Shown one piece after another: positions 18,427-27,469 of a stretch of DNA of 64,000 nt. Origin of the DNA: Halomonas elongata (GTDB lineage: Bacteria; Pseudomonadota; Gammaproteobacteria; Pseudomonadales; Halomonadaceae). Every line of letters starts with the position of its first letter. Position 1 is the first letter of the stretch. The notes below the pieces were generated by a model. It made no database searches. It had not been told where the DNA came from and saw nothing but the letters and a program-made list of their open reading frames with translations. The position numbers and the translations under genes are program-made. The DNA lies in assembly GCF_029081005.1 (NCBI RefSeq), contig NZ_JAJQTQ010000001.1, forward strand, positions 1 through 64,000, given 5' to 3'.

Positions 18427-19527
18427 CTACCCGGCGTTTTCCATGAGGAAGCGTTTCAAACGCGGGAAGATATCTTCGTGGATCCGGTTGCCCATGAACA
18501 CGTCCTGGTGGCCGTAGTCCTCGAAGATCGCCAGTTGGTGGCGCCCCGGTACCACTTCCTCCAGGGCCCGGTGGCAATGAAGGTTGCTGTCGGTGAAGAC
18601 CCGGTTGGCGTCGCCGGTCATGAACAGGCAGGGCGTCTCGATGGCTTCCGCCCCGGCGATATAGTCGTCGGGCAGGTTGGCGTAGCGGGGATCGTCGGGC
18701 TTCATGCGCACCGTGCGGTGGCCGCGCCCCAGCATCTTCAGCACGTGCTTGTGGTAGTTGAGCCCCACCGGGCCATAGAGATCGCCGCCCCGGCGGTGGG
18801 TGATCTCGGCGAGGTTCTCGTGGCGGTAGAGCGCCGGCCAGCCGGTGCCCCACATCAGCGACAGCATGTGGCAGGCGGGCACGTCGCACTCGCGATGGAA
18901 CAGCGACACTAGCTTCGACAGCAGCTTGCCGATGGTCAACCGCGGATCTTCGCTCCAGCGCGGACTGACATAGGGCTGCTGGAGGATGCGCTCGATGATG
19001 AAGGGGAAGACGAGTCCCTTGATCCGCGACCAGGTGGGCACGTGCGGCGTCAGCGCCACGCTGTTGGCGATGCACGAGCGGATGCCGGTGACGGTGCCGG
19101 CGAACAGCGCCATGGTGAAGCTCATGGCCCCCAGGCAGTGGCAGATGACGTGGAGGTTGACGTCGTCGCCGGACACCTCGCGGACCTTGGCCACGGCCGC
19201 GGGATGGTCGAAGAGCGCGCAATCGTCCATCGACCAGTCGCTGGGCTGGAGGTTGTAGGCATGGCGGTTGCTCATGCGGAAGTCCAGGGTCCAGACATCG
19301 GTGAAGCCGGCATCCAGCAGGCAGGAGACCAGGTTGTCGTGCTCGGGCTGGATGAACATGTCCGAGGAGGTGGTCAGGCCATGGATGATCATTACCACGT
19401 CACGGCACGGCGCCCGGCAGAAGCGCAGCAACGACAGCCCCAGGCCATCCTCGGTGGTGAAGTGATGAGTGCTGGTCTCGGCGTTCTGAACGCCTTCCAG
19501 GGTGTAGAGCGGTATCTCCCGACTCAT
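18427..19527 (-). CDS. Alpha/beta hydrolase with a Cys in the nucleophile elbow
   Basis: 366 residues from MSREIPLYTLEG (19527), with AAGGAGGG upstream. The fold is visible: oxyanion strand VVMIIHGLTTSS (45-56), nucleophile elbow VICHCLGAM (Cys131), acid in FMTGDANRVF and His in FEDYGHQDVF near the end. A Cys where esterases have Ser recalls PHA synthases. It follows a GMC oxidoreductase, a small beta-domain protein and a PhoD-like phosphatase on the same strand. In some bacteria the hydrolase, GMC and beta domains are fused in one large protein (recalled, not checked). The substrate is unknown, probably a hydrophobic ester. Confidence 0.8.
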   Translation of the reverse strand: MSREIPLYTLEGVQNAETSTHHFTTEDGLGLSLLRFCRAPCRDVVMIIHGLTTSSDMFIQPEHDNLVSCLLDAGFTDVWTLDFRMSNRHAYNLQPSDWSMDDCALFDHPAAVAKVREVSGDDVNLHVICHCLGAMSFTMALFAGTVTGIRSCIANSVALTPHVPTWSRIKGLVFPFIIERILQQPYVSPRWSEDPRLTIGKLLSKLVSLFHRECDVPACHMLSLMWGTGWPALYRHENLAEITHRRGGDLYGPVGLNYHKHVLKMLGRGHRTVRMKPDDPRYANLPDDYIAGAEAIETPCLFMTGDANRVFTDSNLHCHRALEEVVPGRHQLAIFEDYGHQDVFMGNRIHEDIFPRLKRFLMENAG

Positions 19528-19843
19528 GGTGCCCTCCTTGATCGGTATGTCGCGGCCCCCCTGACTTGGTGCTTCTTGCGCAACCAGGCCAGAAAGATGA
19601 GCTTTTCCGGCGACAAGCCTGCGCGAGGGCGCTGTGACCCCCTCCTTGGGCGCTACCTTTGCCCTGCGGCGCTTTAACATCCTGCGCCGCTTGCAGGGCC
19701 TGGGTTGGCCATCCATGGCCAACCCGCTCGGCGGGAAGAACATCCACCGGATGTTCTTCTCCTTCCGCCTCGCCCATGGCAAAGGACCCTCGCTCCGCCT
19801 TGTCCCCGGAGCCCATCATCACCGGGCTTAGGGGAACGAGCTC
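19528..19843. other. 316-bp spacer between the GMC and hydrolase genes
   Basis: No gene is supported. It contains the two palindromes at 19702-19759 and the ribosome-binding site of the hydrolase. It breaks an otherwise tightly packed operon. Confidence 0.5.
19702..19759. repeat. Two adjacent palindromes
   Basis: 19702-19725 is a perfect 11-bp inverted repeat (GGGTTGGCCAT arm) with a 2-nt loop. 19735-19759 is a perfect 11-bp inverted repeat (GAAGAACATCC arm) with a 3-nt loop. Neither is followed by a T-tract, so they are not standard terminators. Confidence 0.7.
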
Positions 19844-21418
19844 TTAATCGAGGATCTCGGCCATGGCCCGCTCGGCCAGGGCAGCGATGGTGCGAGAGGG
19901 ATTGAGCCCCAGGGCCCGGGGCACGATGGCGCCGTCCAGCACGTGCAGGCCCGGGTAGCCGAACACCTCGCCCTTGTGATCCACCACGCCGTCCTCGGCG
20001 CTGGTGCCCATGTTGCAGCCGCCCAGCGGGTGCGGGGTCAGCAGGTAGTCGAACAATGACCAGGAGGGCGGCTCCAGCGCCAGCCCGCCGGTAGCCGAGG
20101 AGAGGCGCTTGTGGCGCTCGATAAGCGCCTGGACGACGGGCCGCGAGCGGCGCACGTCGTAGTCGAGTTCGAGCGCCAGGTCGCGATCGAACCAGCCACG
20201 CTCCAGACGCATCACCCCGTCACTGACGTCCACGCCCTGGCCGAACCAGGGCATCAGGTGGGCATGGGCGTCGCGACCACGCAGCAAGCCGTCGAGCAGC
20301 AGCCGCCAGCCTTCGAAGAGCCGCTCGCCGTTGACGTGGCGTTCGAGGGCGGCGCGCAGGGCGTTGCCGACCATGTCGGGAAAGCCACCGTCCTCGACGA
20401 AATAGCGCGCACCGCCATCCATGCCGTCCAGATAGTCGATGGCGCAGGTGATGGTCGGCCCCCGGGTCGGCGAGACCTCGCGTTCGGCGTAGAGCGCCGG
20501 GGTCAGGAAGTCGCCGTTGGCGCACCAGCCATGGCCGAGCCGGGGAGACAGCGCCGGCAGCGTGCGGTACTGGTCGCGACAGCGCAGCAGCAGCTCGGTG
20601 GAGCCCAGCGAGCCCGCGGCCACGACCACCCGGCGGGCGCTTTCGCTGGCCTCGTCGCCGCCGTCCAGGCGCCGGTAGCGCACGCGGTAGCCGTCTCCTT
20701 CCGGCTCGATGGCGAATACCTGGCACAACGGCCGAATCTCGGCGCCGCGGTCCTCGGCCCGTGCCAGATAGTTGAGGTCCAGGGTGTTGCGGGCCCCCAC
20801 CGGACAGCCCAGGTCGCACTCGCCACAATGCACGCAGGTCCCCTGGGCGCGGCCGGCGACATTGGTCTCGGAACGGCTGTGGCGCGGATCGAGGGGATCA
20901 TCAAGGCCGTAGTGCCAGGCGTTGTCGAAGCGTACCGCCAGCGGCAGATCACGGAAGCGATCGGCGGCGTCGGTGGCCTCGGCGGCCTCGTGCATCAGTC
21001 GATGGCGCGCGGTGCGCTGGCCCTCGGGCAGGGTCTGGACTTCGAGCATGCGACCGGCGGTGGCGTAGTGCGGCGCCAGCGCCTCGGCATCGATCTGCTC
21101 GGGCCAGCCATGATCGAAGACGAAGCGCTCGGCCTCGACGAAGACGTTGGCGTAGATCAGCGAGCCGCCACCGACGCCCGCGCCCTGGGCCACGCCGACC
21201 CCGGGAAAGAGCCGCAGGTCTAGCCAGCCATGGTGGCGCTGCGGGTCCTGCGCATCGAAGACCCAGTCGTCGTCGGGGCCACGGGGAAGGTCCTCGGTGC
21301 TCCAGCGCCGACCACGCTCGAGCACCAAGACCCGCTCGCCGGCCTCGGCCATCCGGCAGGCCGAGACCGCGCCGCCAAAGCCGGAGCCGATGACGATGGC
21401 ATCGAAGCTCGCGCTCAT
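19844..21418 (-). CDS. GMC-family oxidoreductase (cholesterol-oxidase-like) with a Cys cluster
   Basis: 524 residues. The FAD-binding GSGFGGAVSA (11-20) opens the protein, followed by GAGVGGGSLIYANV (79-92) and the C-terminal PHPLGGCNMG and NPSRTIAALAERA blocks typical of the cholesterol oxidase branch. Residues 195-205 hold CVHCGECDLGC, a ferredoxin-like 4-Cys motif that suggests an Fe-S cluster or structural metal. Its start overlaps the stop of the preceding gene by 4 bp (ATGA), so the two are translationally coupled. It probably oxidises a hydrophobic alcohol; the substrate is unknown. Confidence 0.85.
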   Translation of the reverse strand: MSASFDAIVIGSGFGGAVSACRMAEAGERVLVLERGRRWSTEDLPRGPDDDWVFDAQDPQRHHGWLDLRLFPGVGVAQGAGVGGGSLIYANVFVEAERFVFDHGWPEQIDAEALAPHYATAGRMLEVQTLPEGQRTARHRLMHEAAEATDAADRFRDLPLAVRFDNAWHYGLDDPLDPRHSRSETNVAGRAQGTCVHCGECDLGCPVGARNTLDLNYLARAEDRGAEIRPLCQVFAIEPEGDGYRVRYRRLDGGDEASESARRVVVAAGSLGSTELLLRCRDQYRTLPALSPRLGHGWCANGDFLTPALYAEREVSPTRGPTITCAIDYLDGMDGGARYFVEDGGFPDMVGNALRAALERHVNGERLFEGWRLLLDGLLRGRDAHAHLMPWFGQGVDVSDGVMRLERGWFDRDLALELDYDVRRSRPVVQALIERHKRLSSATGGLALEPPSWSLFDYLLTPHPLGGCNMGTSAEDGVVDHKGEVFGYPGLHVLDGAIVPRALGLNPSRTIAALAERAMAEILD

Positions 21419-22023
21419 GGCCGACCTCCCCGGGCCAGGGGGGCATAGAGGTTCCAGAGTTCACCGAAGAAGAAGCCGCCGAAGGTGGCCAGGGTGCGGG
21501 CGTCACCGTCGCCGGTGACACGCAGCGTCGAGAGCAGCGCCGTCAACTGGGGCACGCCGAGCTCGAGAATACCGGCGCCGACCACCTCGCCGTCGGCGTC
21601 CTCGCCCCGGTGCAATCGGGTATAGAGGGTGGTGGTGTCACGCCACAGATCGGGCCCCGGATCGTCGAACACTCGTTTCTCCCCGGCCAGGTAGTAGGCA
21701 GTGCCATCGACCGTGAACCCCAGCTCATAGACCATGCGCCGGCCCGTGCCGTCGCCCCCGGCCGGCGAGAACAGCCGGAAGGCGCCGTCGGGCGCCACCA
21801 GATCGACGCCGAGCGGCGGAAAGTCGAGTCGTCCGCTCAGCCGCCCCGAATGCTCGGGGTCGGCCAGGAAGGCCGCCAGGTCGTCGATGGCCACCCCGGC
21901 ATGCATGGCCAGCCGGGTGCCGTCCCGGCGTCCTGCCTCGGCGCCGACGGCCGGATCGGTCTCGCCCAGGGCGAAGCCGCCCAGCATAGTTTCCTCGAAG
22001 ACAATGCCCGCCGTCATGGCCAT
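21415..22023 (-). CDS. Uncharacterised beta-rich protein linked to the GMC oxidoreductase
   Basis: 202 residues with no signal peptide or membrane segment. The pattern (FEETMLGGFALG at the start, then IDDLAAFLADPEHSGRLSGRLDFPPLGVD in part, later DTTTLYTRLHRG) resembles a domain that in larger GMC/hydrolase proteins lies between the oxidoreductase and hydrolase parts. Its stop overlaps the GMC start by 4 bp and it starts 6 bp after the PhoD stop. It is probably a structural or lipid-contacting partner of the GMC enzyme. This is inference from co-occurrence. Confidence 0.75.
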   Translation of the reverse strand: MAMTAGIVFEETMLGGFALGETDPAVGAEAGRRDGTRLAMHAGVAIDDLAAFLADPEHSGRLSGRLDFPPLGVDLVAPDGAFRLFSPAGGDGTGRRMVYELGFTVDGTAYYLAGEKRVFDDPGPDLWRDTTTLYTRLHRGEDADGEVVGAGILELGVPQLTALLSTLRVTGDGDARTLATFGGFFFGELWNLYAPLARGGRP

Positions 22024-22029
22024 CCTCCG

Positions 22030-23760
22030 TCAGTCCCAGGGCGCCAGTGGCAGGTCGTTGGCCTGCACCGGCCGGCCCTCGGAATCGGTGACCTTCACCG
22101 GTTCGCCCCGGTCGTCAAGCACCCGCACGCGCAACCGATGACGGGCCTTGTCGAGTTCGAGCCGGCAGAAGTTGTCCTCCTGGCTGAACCCCCAGGCGCG
22201 GTAATGCATCACCGGCCCGCGGCGATCATTCTCCCCGCCATCCAGGGGAAAGCCATCGTACTGCTCGTCCTCTCGGGAATCGTGCACGAAGCCGTTGGGA
22301 TCGCCATCGGCGAACGGGAAAGGCCAGTAGAGCGCCGACGAGGTGACGTCATAGGCGACCAGGTCACTCTCCCCCTGCTCGTGCTCGAAGCTGAGCCGGG
22401 CGATATTGGCACAGTGCACATCGCCGCTCAGGAAGACCACGTTCTGGATCCTGTTATCGAAGATGTGCTGGAGGATCGCCAGACGGGTACGCGGATAGGC
22501 CGGCCAGGCGTCGCTGGCCTCGCGCTTTTCGAGATTGGCCTCCAGGCGCTGCCTCTCGGGCTCGTCACGGAGCTCGTTGCCGAGGCGTTCGTCGATGGGG
22601 CTGGGAGCGAAGACGCTGGCGGTGACCAGGAACTTGGGCACGTTGCCGTGCTCGCGCTGCTGCTCGCTCAGCCACTCGAGCAGCCGGTCGAGCTGACTGA
22701 AATGCTTGGGATCGGCATCGAGGCTGGGGCGGCCCAGCAGGTGATTGTCGTGGAGGCCCGCCCGCTGGCGATGGCGCTGGGTGCGGGTATCGACCACGAA
22801 GAACGGATAGCCGGCGCAGGTGAAGCGATAATAGAGCCGCCGGCCGAAATTGCGCGGGCCATGGCTCCACTGATAGCTCATGTAGGCGCCGATGGCGATG
22901 TTGAAGAGGTGGTGATTGTCGCGCAGCCGGTCCTGGCTCCAGTTGTCCTCGATCTCGTGGTCGTCGAGGATCATGTAGACCGGCGAGCGACGCAGCAGGC
23001 GACGCATGTTGGGAGCGCCGAAAGCCTCATGGTAGCGCGACTGCATTTCCTCGAAGGTGTCGGCCCGGCCGAGCGGCAGGTGGCGGTTGAATTTGTCGGC
23101 ATAGATCTGGTCGCCCATCAACAATGTGAAGCGCGCCGGCCGTCGCCCGCCCTGTCGCTGAAACTGCGCCGCCATGGGCGCGAAGATGCGGTCTGCCTCC
23201 TTGATCTTCCACAACAGGCCCGGGTAGCGGCAGGAGCCGATCAGGAAGCTCAGCTCGTCCGCCGGACCGGCATCGGGATCGGGGAAGGTCCGGAAACGTG
23301 CCTCGCAGTCCGCCGAGTCGAAGCCCTCGAGCAGCTCCCCCATGGTGGCGAGCGGCGGCAGGCGTTCGGCCAGATCAGCATCGGCCAGGGATTCGGCATC
23401 CGGCAGCGGATCGTCCACGGTGAGCGTCGCCAGGCGCACCCGATACTCGGTGTCCGGTTCCAACGGAAAGAGGCCGGGACCATCCTCGCCGCCAAGGCTC
23501 GTCTCCTGGCCGAGCACGAAGGTGCCGGTACGGTCGAACTCGCGATGCAGGCGGAAATAGTAGCCCCAGGGCCGGCCCGCCTCGTCGGTTCGCAGCCGGC
23601 CTCGCTCGTCGACGACCCCCAACAGCCCTACCGTGCGCATCTCCGCACCGAGATGGGCGCCTTCGTCCCGGGGCGCGCAGCCACGGATCCAGAGCCGGCA
23701 ACGATCATGGGAGGTATGCCCGACGATGGGCCCGAGCTGAGGCGCACGCAGTCCCGACAT
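22030..23760 (-). CDS. PhoD-like metallophosphatase
   Basis: 576 residues. The metal-binding blocks are LIGSCRYPGLL, LLMGDQIYAD, ILDDHEIEDNW, FFVVDTRTQRH and LSGDVHCANI, as in the PhoD family of Ca/Fe-dependent phosphatases and phosphodiesterases. Unlike classical PhoD there is no Tat signal at the N-terminus (MSGLRAPQLGPIVGHTS), so it is probably cytoplasmic. It is the first gene of a four-gene minus-strand set with the beta-domain protein, GMC oxidoreductase and hydrolase. Its physiological substrate is unknown. Confidence 0.85.
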   Translation of the reverse strand: MSGLRAPQLGPIVGHTSHDRCRLWIRGCAPRDEGAHLGAEMRTVGLLGVVDERGRLRTDEAGRPWGYYFRLHREFDRTGTFVLGQETSLGGEDGPGLFPLEPDTEYRVRLATLTVDDPLPDAESLADADLAERLPPLATMGELLEGFDSADCEARFRTFPDPDAGPADELSFLIGSCRYPGLLWKIKEADRIFAPMAAQFQRQGGRRPARFTLLMGDQIYADKFNRHLPLGRADTFEEMQSRYHEAFGAPNMRRLLRRSPVYMILDDHEIEDNWSQDRLRDNHHLFNIAIGAYMSYQWSHGPRNFGRRLYYRFTCAGYPFFVVDTRTQRHRQRAGLHDNHLLGRPSLDADPKHFSQLDRLLEWLSEQQREHGNVPKFLVTASVFAPSPIDERLGNELRDEPERQRLEANLEKREASDAWPAYPRTRLAILQHIFDNRIQNVVFLSGDVHCANIARLSFEHEQGESDLVAYDVTSSALYWPFPFADGDPNGFVHDSREDEQYDGFPLDGGENDRRGPVMHYRAWGFSQEDNFCRLELDKARHRLRVRVLDDRGEPVKVTDSEGRPVQANDLPLAPWD

Positions 23761-23895
23761 GATGGGCCTCCTCCGTTTGCATGATGTTCGGGGGGATGCG
23801 CCGGCATGACGATGGCGCCCCTGGATAAGCGTAGTCGCGCCTCATGCAATCACGCTACAGTACGGAGCGCCGCACACCCCCGACGAGGATGCCCC

Positions 23896-25260
23896 ATGCC
23901 CAGCGCCGACGACACTGCCCTTTCCGTCAGCGAGCTCAACCGCGACGCTCGCCAGCTTCTCGAGAGCGGGATCGGCGAGGTCTGGGTGGAGGCCGAGCTT
24001 TCCGGTGTCTCGCGGCCGGCCTCGGGGCATGTCTACTTCACGCTCAAGGACGAACGCGCCCAGTTGCGCTGTGCACTGTTCCGCAATCGCGCACGTTTCG
24101 TGACCGCGCCGATGCGCGATGGCGACCGGGTCAAGGTGCGCGGCCGGGTATCACTGTTCGAACCTCGCGGCGACTTCCAGCTCATCGCCGAGGCCGTGCA
24201 ACCAGCCGGCGAAGGGGAACTCCTGGCGGCCTTCGAGCGGCTCAAGGCCAAGCTGGACGCCGAGGGCGTGTTCACCAATGCCCGCGCCCTGCCCTTTCCG
24301 CCTCGGCACCTGCTGGTACTCACCTCGCCCACCGGCGCGGCGATTCGCGATGTGCTCGCGGTGCTTGCCGCACGCTGGCCAATGTCTCAGGTCACGCTGA
24401 TTCCGGTGCCGGTCCAGGGCCGGGAGGCGGCCCCGGCACTTATCGCCGCACTCGGGCTGCTCAACCGCCAGTCGACCCTGGAGCCGGAACGCGATGCCAT
24501 CCTGGTCACTCGAGGAGGCGGTAGCCTCGAGGATCTCTGGGCCTTCAACGATGAGCACCTGGCCCGGGCCATTTTCCACTCTCGTCTGCCGGTCATGTCG
24601 GCGGTGGGTCATGAAGTCGACGTCACCCTGGCGGATTTCGCCGCCGACAGTCGTGCGCCCACCCCATCGGCGGCCGCCGAACGATTGGTACCGGATGCCG
24701 CCGCCCTGCGCCAGCGTCTGGTCCAGCTCGAGGAACGCCTGACACGCTCGCAGCGGGCTCGCCTGGACACCCAGGGCCAGCGGCTCGACCACTTGAGGGC
24801 CAGACTGCGACACCCGGGTGAAGTGCTCGCCTACCGCCGACGCCAGCTCGAACAGCTGCAAGGCCGGCTGCGTCGTGCCATGAACGCTCGACTGGCCGAA
24901 CGACGGGAGGGGGAGCGCCATCTTCGACAACGCCTGACGCTGCGTTCGCCGCAATGGCAGGTGGAGCAGGCCGAACAGCGCCTGACGCTGGCCGCCCGGC
25001 GACTGCGTCGGAGCATGCCCCGCTCGCTGGCCCGTCACCGCGAACGCCTTGCCGCCGTGTCGCGGGAACTCCAGGCGGTCAGCCCCCTGGCGATACTGGG
25101 CCGCGGCTACTCGATTCTCGAGACGTCCGAAGGGCACGTGGTCAAGCGTGCCGACGATACTCGCCCAGGCGAACGGCTGGCGGCCAGGCTAGGTGAGGGA
25201 CATCTGACACTCGAGGTGCTGTCCCCCGTCACCGATCCCTCGGCGCCCGACCACAACTGA
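23896..25260 (+). CDS. xseA: Exodeoxyribonuclease VII large subunit
   Basis: 454 residues from MPSADDTALSVSELNRDARQ (23896), close to the 456 of E. coli. The N-terminal OB fold (VWVEAELSGVSRPASGHVYF) is followed by the catalytic core with LTSPTGAAIRDV, VTRGGGSLEDLWAFND and VGHEVDVTLADFAAD, and then a long Arg-rich coiled-coil region. With XseB it degrades single-stranded DNA. xseB is not in the window. It diverges from the PhoD-like gene. Confidence 0.96.
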   Translation: MPSADDTALSVSELNRDARQLLESGIGEVWVEAELSGVSRPASGHVYFTLKDERAQLRCALFRNRARFVTAPMRDGDRVKVRGRVSLFEPRGDFQLIAEAVQPAGEGELLAAFERLKAKLDAEGVFTNARALPFPPRHLLVLTSPTGAAIRDVLAVLAARWPMSQVTLIPVPVQGREAAPALIAALGLLNRQSTLEPERDAILVTRGGGSLEDLWAFNDEHLARAIFHSRLPVMSAVGHEVDVTLADFAADSRAPTPSAAAERLVPDAAALRQRLVQLEERLTRSQRARLDTQGQRLDHLRARLRHPGEVLAYRRRQLEQLQGRLRRAMNARLAERREGERHLRQRLTLRSPQWQVEQAEQRLTLAARRLRRSMPRSLARHRERLAAVSRELQAVSPLAILGRGYSILETSEGHVVKRADDTRPGERLAARLGEGHLTLEVLSPVTDPSAPDHN

Positions 25261-25388
25261 TAACAAATATTATTTACATTTCTACCGATTTCGTTACCAT
25301 ACCGCCCTGCATGGCAGGCTGACGGTGCCGATCGGCGAGTGGCCTCCACGACGCGACAGCACTGTAGGCATCATCCAATGTTCGCCTT

Positions 25389-25417
25389 GTCTGCGCCCGC
25401 CTCGGGCGCAGACTTTT
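25389..25417 (+). terminator. Rho-independent terminator downstream of xseA
   Basis: A 10-bp stem, GTCTGCGCCC/GGGCGCAGAC (25389-25398 with 25404-25413), has a 5-nt loop and TTTT after it. It lies 128 bp past the xseA stop. Confidence 0.8.
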
Positions 25418-25516
25418 ATCGACCGAGACGAATTCGCGAATCACTCGTCGGGGGGGCGGGACATCGCACAGAACCCTCGACATCCCCTACCGATCCATTC
25501 CCTGGAACAGCGCGTC

Positions 25517-26926
25517 TCAAGCCCGATTTGAGTGGGCAACGTTGGGCTTGAAGGTCGAAGGCTCGAGTTCGTGACGGGCCAGCAACTTGTAGAAATCCGT
25601 TCGGTTGCGGCCGGCGATCCGCGCCGCCTGAGTGACATTGCCCTCGGTGATCTTGAGGACCTTGATCAGATAGCTGCGCTCGAACCCCGCCCGGGCGTCG
25701 TTGAAGGTCGGCAGGGCGTTTTCCTCGGCCACCAGTGCCTGAGCCACCAGCGCCTCGGGAATGATCGGTGAACTGGTCAGGGCCACGCATTGCTCCACCA
25801 CATTGACCAGCTGACGCACATTGCCCGGCCAGGCGCTCGAGGCCAGCAGGTTGATGGCCTCCTTGGAGAAGCCCTTGACGAAGGGCTTGTGGCGTTCGGC
25901 GGCCTGGGTCACCAGATACTTGGCGAGCAGCGGTACGTCCTCGGCACGCTCCTTGAGCGGCGGCAGCTTCAGGTTCACCACATTGAGGCGATAGAAGAGG
26001 TCCTCACGGAACTCCCCATCGTGCATGGCCTGGCCCAGATCACGATGCGTCGCCGAGATCAGACGCACATCCACGGATACCGAAGCGGTCGATCCGAGGG
26101 GACGAATCTGACGCTCCTGCAAGGCACGCAGCAGCTTGACCTGCAGGGCCAGCGGCATGTCACCGATCTCGTCGAGAAACAGGGTGCCCCCATCGGCAGC
26201 CTGGAACAGGCCCCGGTGATCACTGATCGCCCCGGTGAAGGCTCCCTTGGCGTGGCCGAACAGTTCGCTCTCGAGGAGTTGCTCGGGCAAGGCGCCACAA
26301 TTGATGGCGATGAAAGGCTTGTCGGCACGCCGGCTGGCCTTGTGGATGGCGCCGGCCAGCAGTTCCTTGCCGGAGCCGGAGGCCCCGGTCACCAGAACGC
26401 TGACATCGGAGCTCGCCACCATCCTGGCCTGCTCGAGGATGCGTTCCATTTCCGGACTACGGGTAATGATCGCCTCGCGCCAGCTGTCATCCTCGCCGGC
26501 CGCCGCCGAGGTATGGGCCAGGGCATCGTCGATGGTAGTGAACAGCTCGTCCCGATCCACCGGCTTGGTGAGAAAGCCGAAGACCCCCTGGCGCGTGGCG
26601 CTGACGGCATCGGGGATCGAGCCATGGGCGGTGAGGATGATGACCGGCAACCCCGGCAGGCGTCGCTGGATTTCCTGGAACAACGCCAGGCCATCCATCT
26701 CGTCCATGCGCATGTCGGACAGCACCAGATCCGGGCGCCCGGTATCCAGATGCTTGAGGGCCTCCCGGCCGCTCTCGGCAGTGGTCACGCGGTAGCCACG
26801 GCTCTCCAGCCGCATTCCCAGCAGCTTCAACAGGCTGACGTCATCGTCCACCAGCAGGATGTGGGCCGTCTGATCGGCATTGGCTCGGGAGTGTCCGCTC
26901 GGGGTCATGTCGTGTCTCCGCGTCAT
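25517..26926 (-). CDS. glrR: Sigma-54-dependent response regulator GlrR (QseF)
   Basis: 469 residues from the ATG at 26926, which overlaps the qseG stop (ATGA). A second ATG at 26908 has the better ribosome site (CGGAG). The receiver domain has phospho-acceptor Asp71 in [12 protein letters not shown]. The AAA+ domain has GASGSGKE (Walker A), GAFTGA (sigma-54 contact) and [10 protein letters not shown] (Walker B). The C-terminus is a Fis-type HTH ([20 protein letters not shown]). In enterobacteria it activates glmY and rpoE. It is the last gene of the glrK-qseG-glrR operon. Confidence 0.94.
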   Translation of the reverse strand: MTRRHDMTPSGHSRANADQTAHILLVDDDVSLLKLLGMRLESRGYRVTTAESGREALKHLDTGRPDLVLSDMRMDEMDGLALFQEIQRRLPGLPVIILTAHGSIPDAVSATRQGVFGFLTKPVDRDELFTTIDDALAHTSAAAGEDDSWREAIITRSPEMERILEQARMVASSDVSVLVTGASGSGKELLAGAIHKASRRADKPFIAINCGALPEQLLESELFGHAKGAFTGAISDHRGLFQAADGGTLFLDEIGDMPLALQVKLLRALQERQIRPLGSTASVSVDVRLISATHRDLGQAMHDGEFREDLFYRLNVVNLKLPPLKERAEDVPLLAKYLVTQAAERHKPFVKGFSKEAINLLASSAWPGNVRQLVNVVEQCVALTSSPIIPEALVAQALVAEENALPTFNDARAGFERSYLIKVLKITEGNVTQAARIAGRNRTDFYKLLARHELEPSTFKPNVAHSNRA

Positions 26927-27468
26927 TCGGTACGCTGTCGCGAATTGATGTTTCGCTCGATGTCGGTCAAGGCATCGAGCTTTTCGGTCAGTGCCTCCTT
27001 CTCCTCCGCCAGGGCACCACGTGCCTGCTCACTGCTGACCAGGCGGTGCTGCTGATCGCGACGTCGCTCGATCTCGTTGAGCCAGTAGCGCAACAAGGGT
27101 TGCAAGCGCGGCGGCGCCGCGTGCAGGTCGGCCTTGAACAATTCGGACGCCTGCTTCCATTGCGATGGCGGCCCCCAGGCCAGCACCACGGCCCTGGCCA
27201 GACGTGTCTCGGTCTGGGTGCCGACGAGACGCTCCCGCATGCGTTCACGCCATTCGCCATCGCCACGCTGAGACGCCAGGCCGAAGGCCACCCAGTCACG
27301 CAACAGGCAGGTTTCGTCAGCGAAGCCGGGCACTTCGGCGTAGCAGTTCGGCGTCTCGACCTTGGCCACCGTGGTCTCCGCCACGTCATCCCGGGATTGC
27401 GCGGGCAACCACTGGCAACCGGCCAGCCAGGCGGCGGCCAGGCAGACCATCAGGGCTCGTGCGTTCAT
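26923..27468 (-). CDS. qseG: QseG-like outer-membrane lipoprotein
   Basis: 181 residues with a lipoprotein signal peptide ending in LAGC (Cys18), a small central domain and a C-terminal coiled coil (about 135-180, EALTEKLDALTDIERNINS). Family proteins are outer-membrane lipoproteins that tune the GlrK kinase. It lies between glrK (1 bp gap) and glrR (4-bp overlap), the same order as in E. coli. Identification rests mainly on context and on the lipobox, since the sequence family is divergent. Confidence 0.85.
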   Translation of the reverse strand: MNARALMVCLAAAWLAGCQWLPAQSRDDVAETTVAKVETPNCYAEVPGFADETCLLRDWVAFGLASQRGDGEWRERMRERLVGTQTETRLARAVVLAWGPPSQWKQASELFKADLHAAPPRLQPLLRYWLNEIERRRDQQHRLVSSEQARGALAEEKEALTEKLDALTDIERNINSRQRTE

Positions 27469-27469
27469 A

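Noticed and set aside
21610-23784. Very long plus-strand open frame (724 codons) opposite the PhoD-like gene
   Set aside because: Shadow of the PhoD-like and beta-domain genes; the minus strand shows the metal-binding motifs and good start sites.
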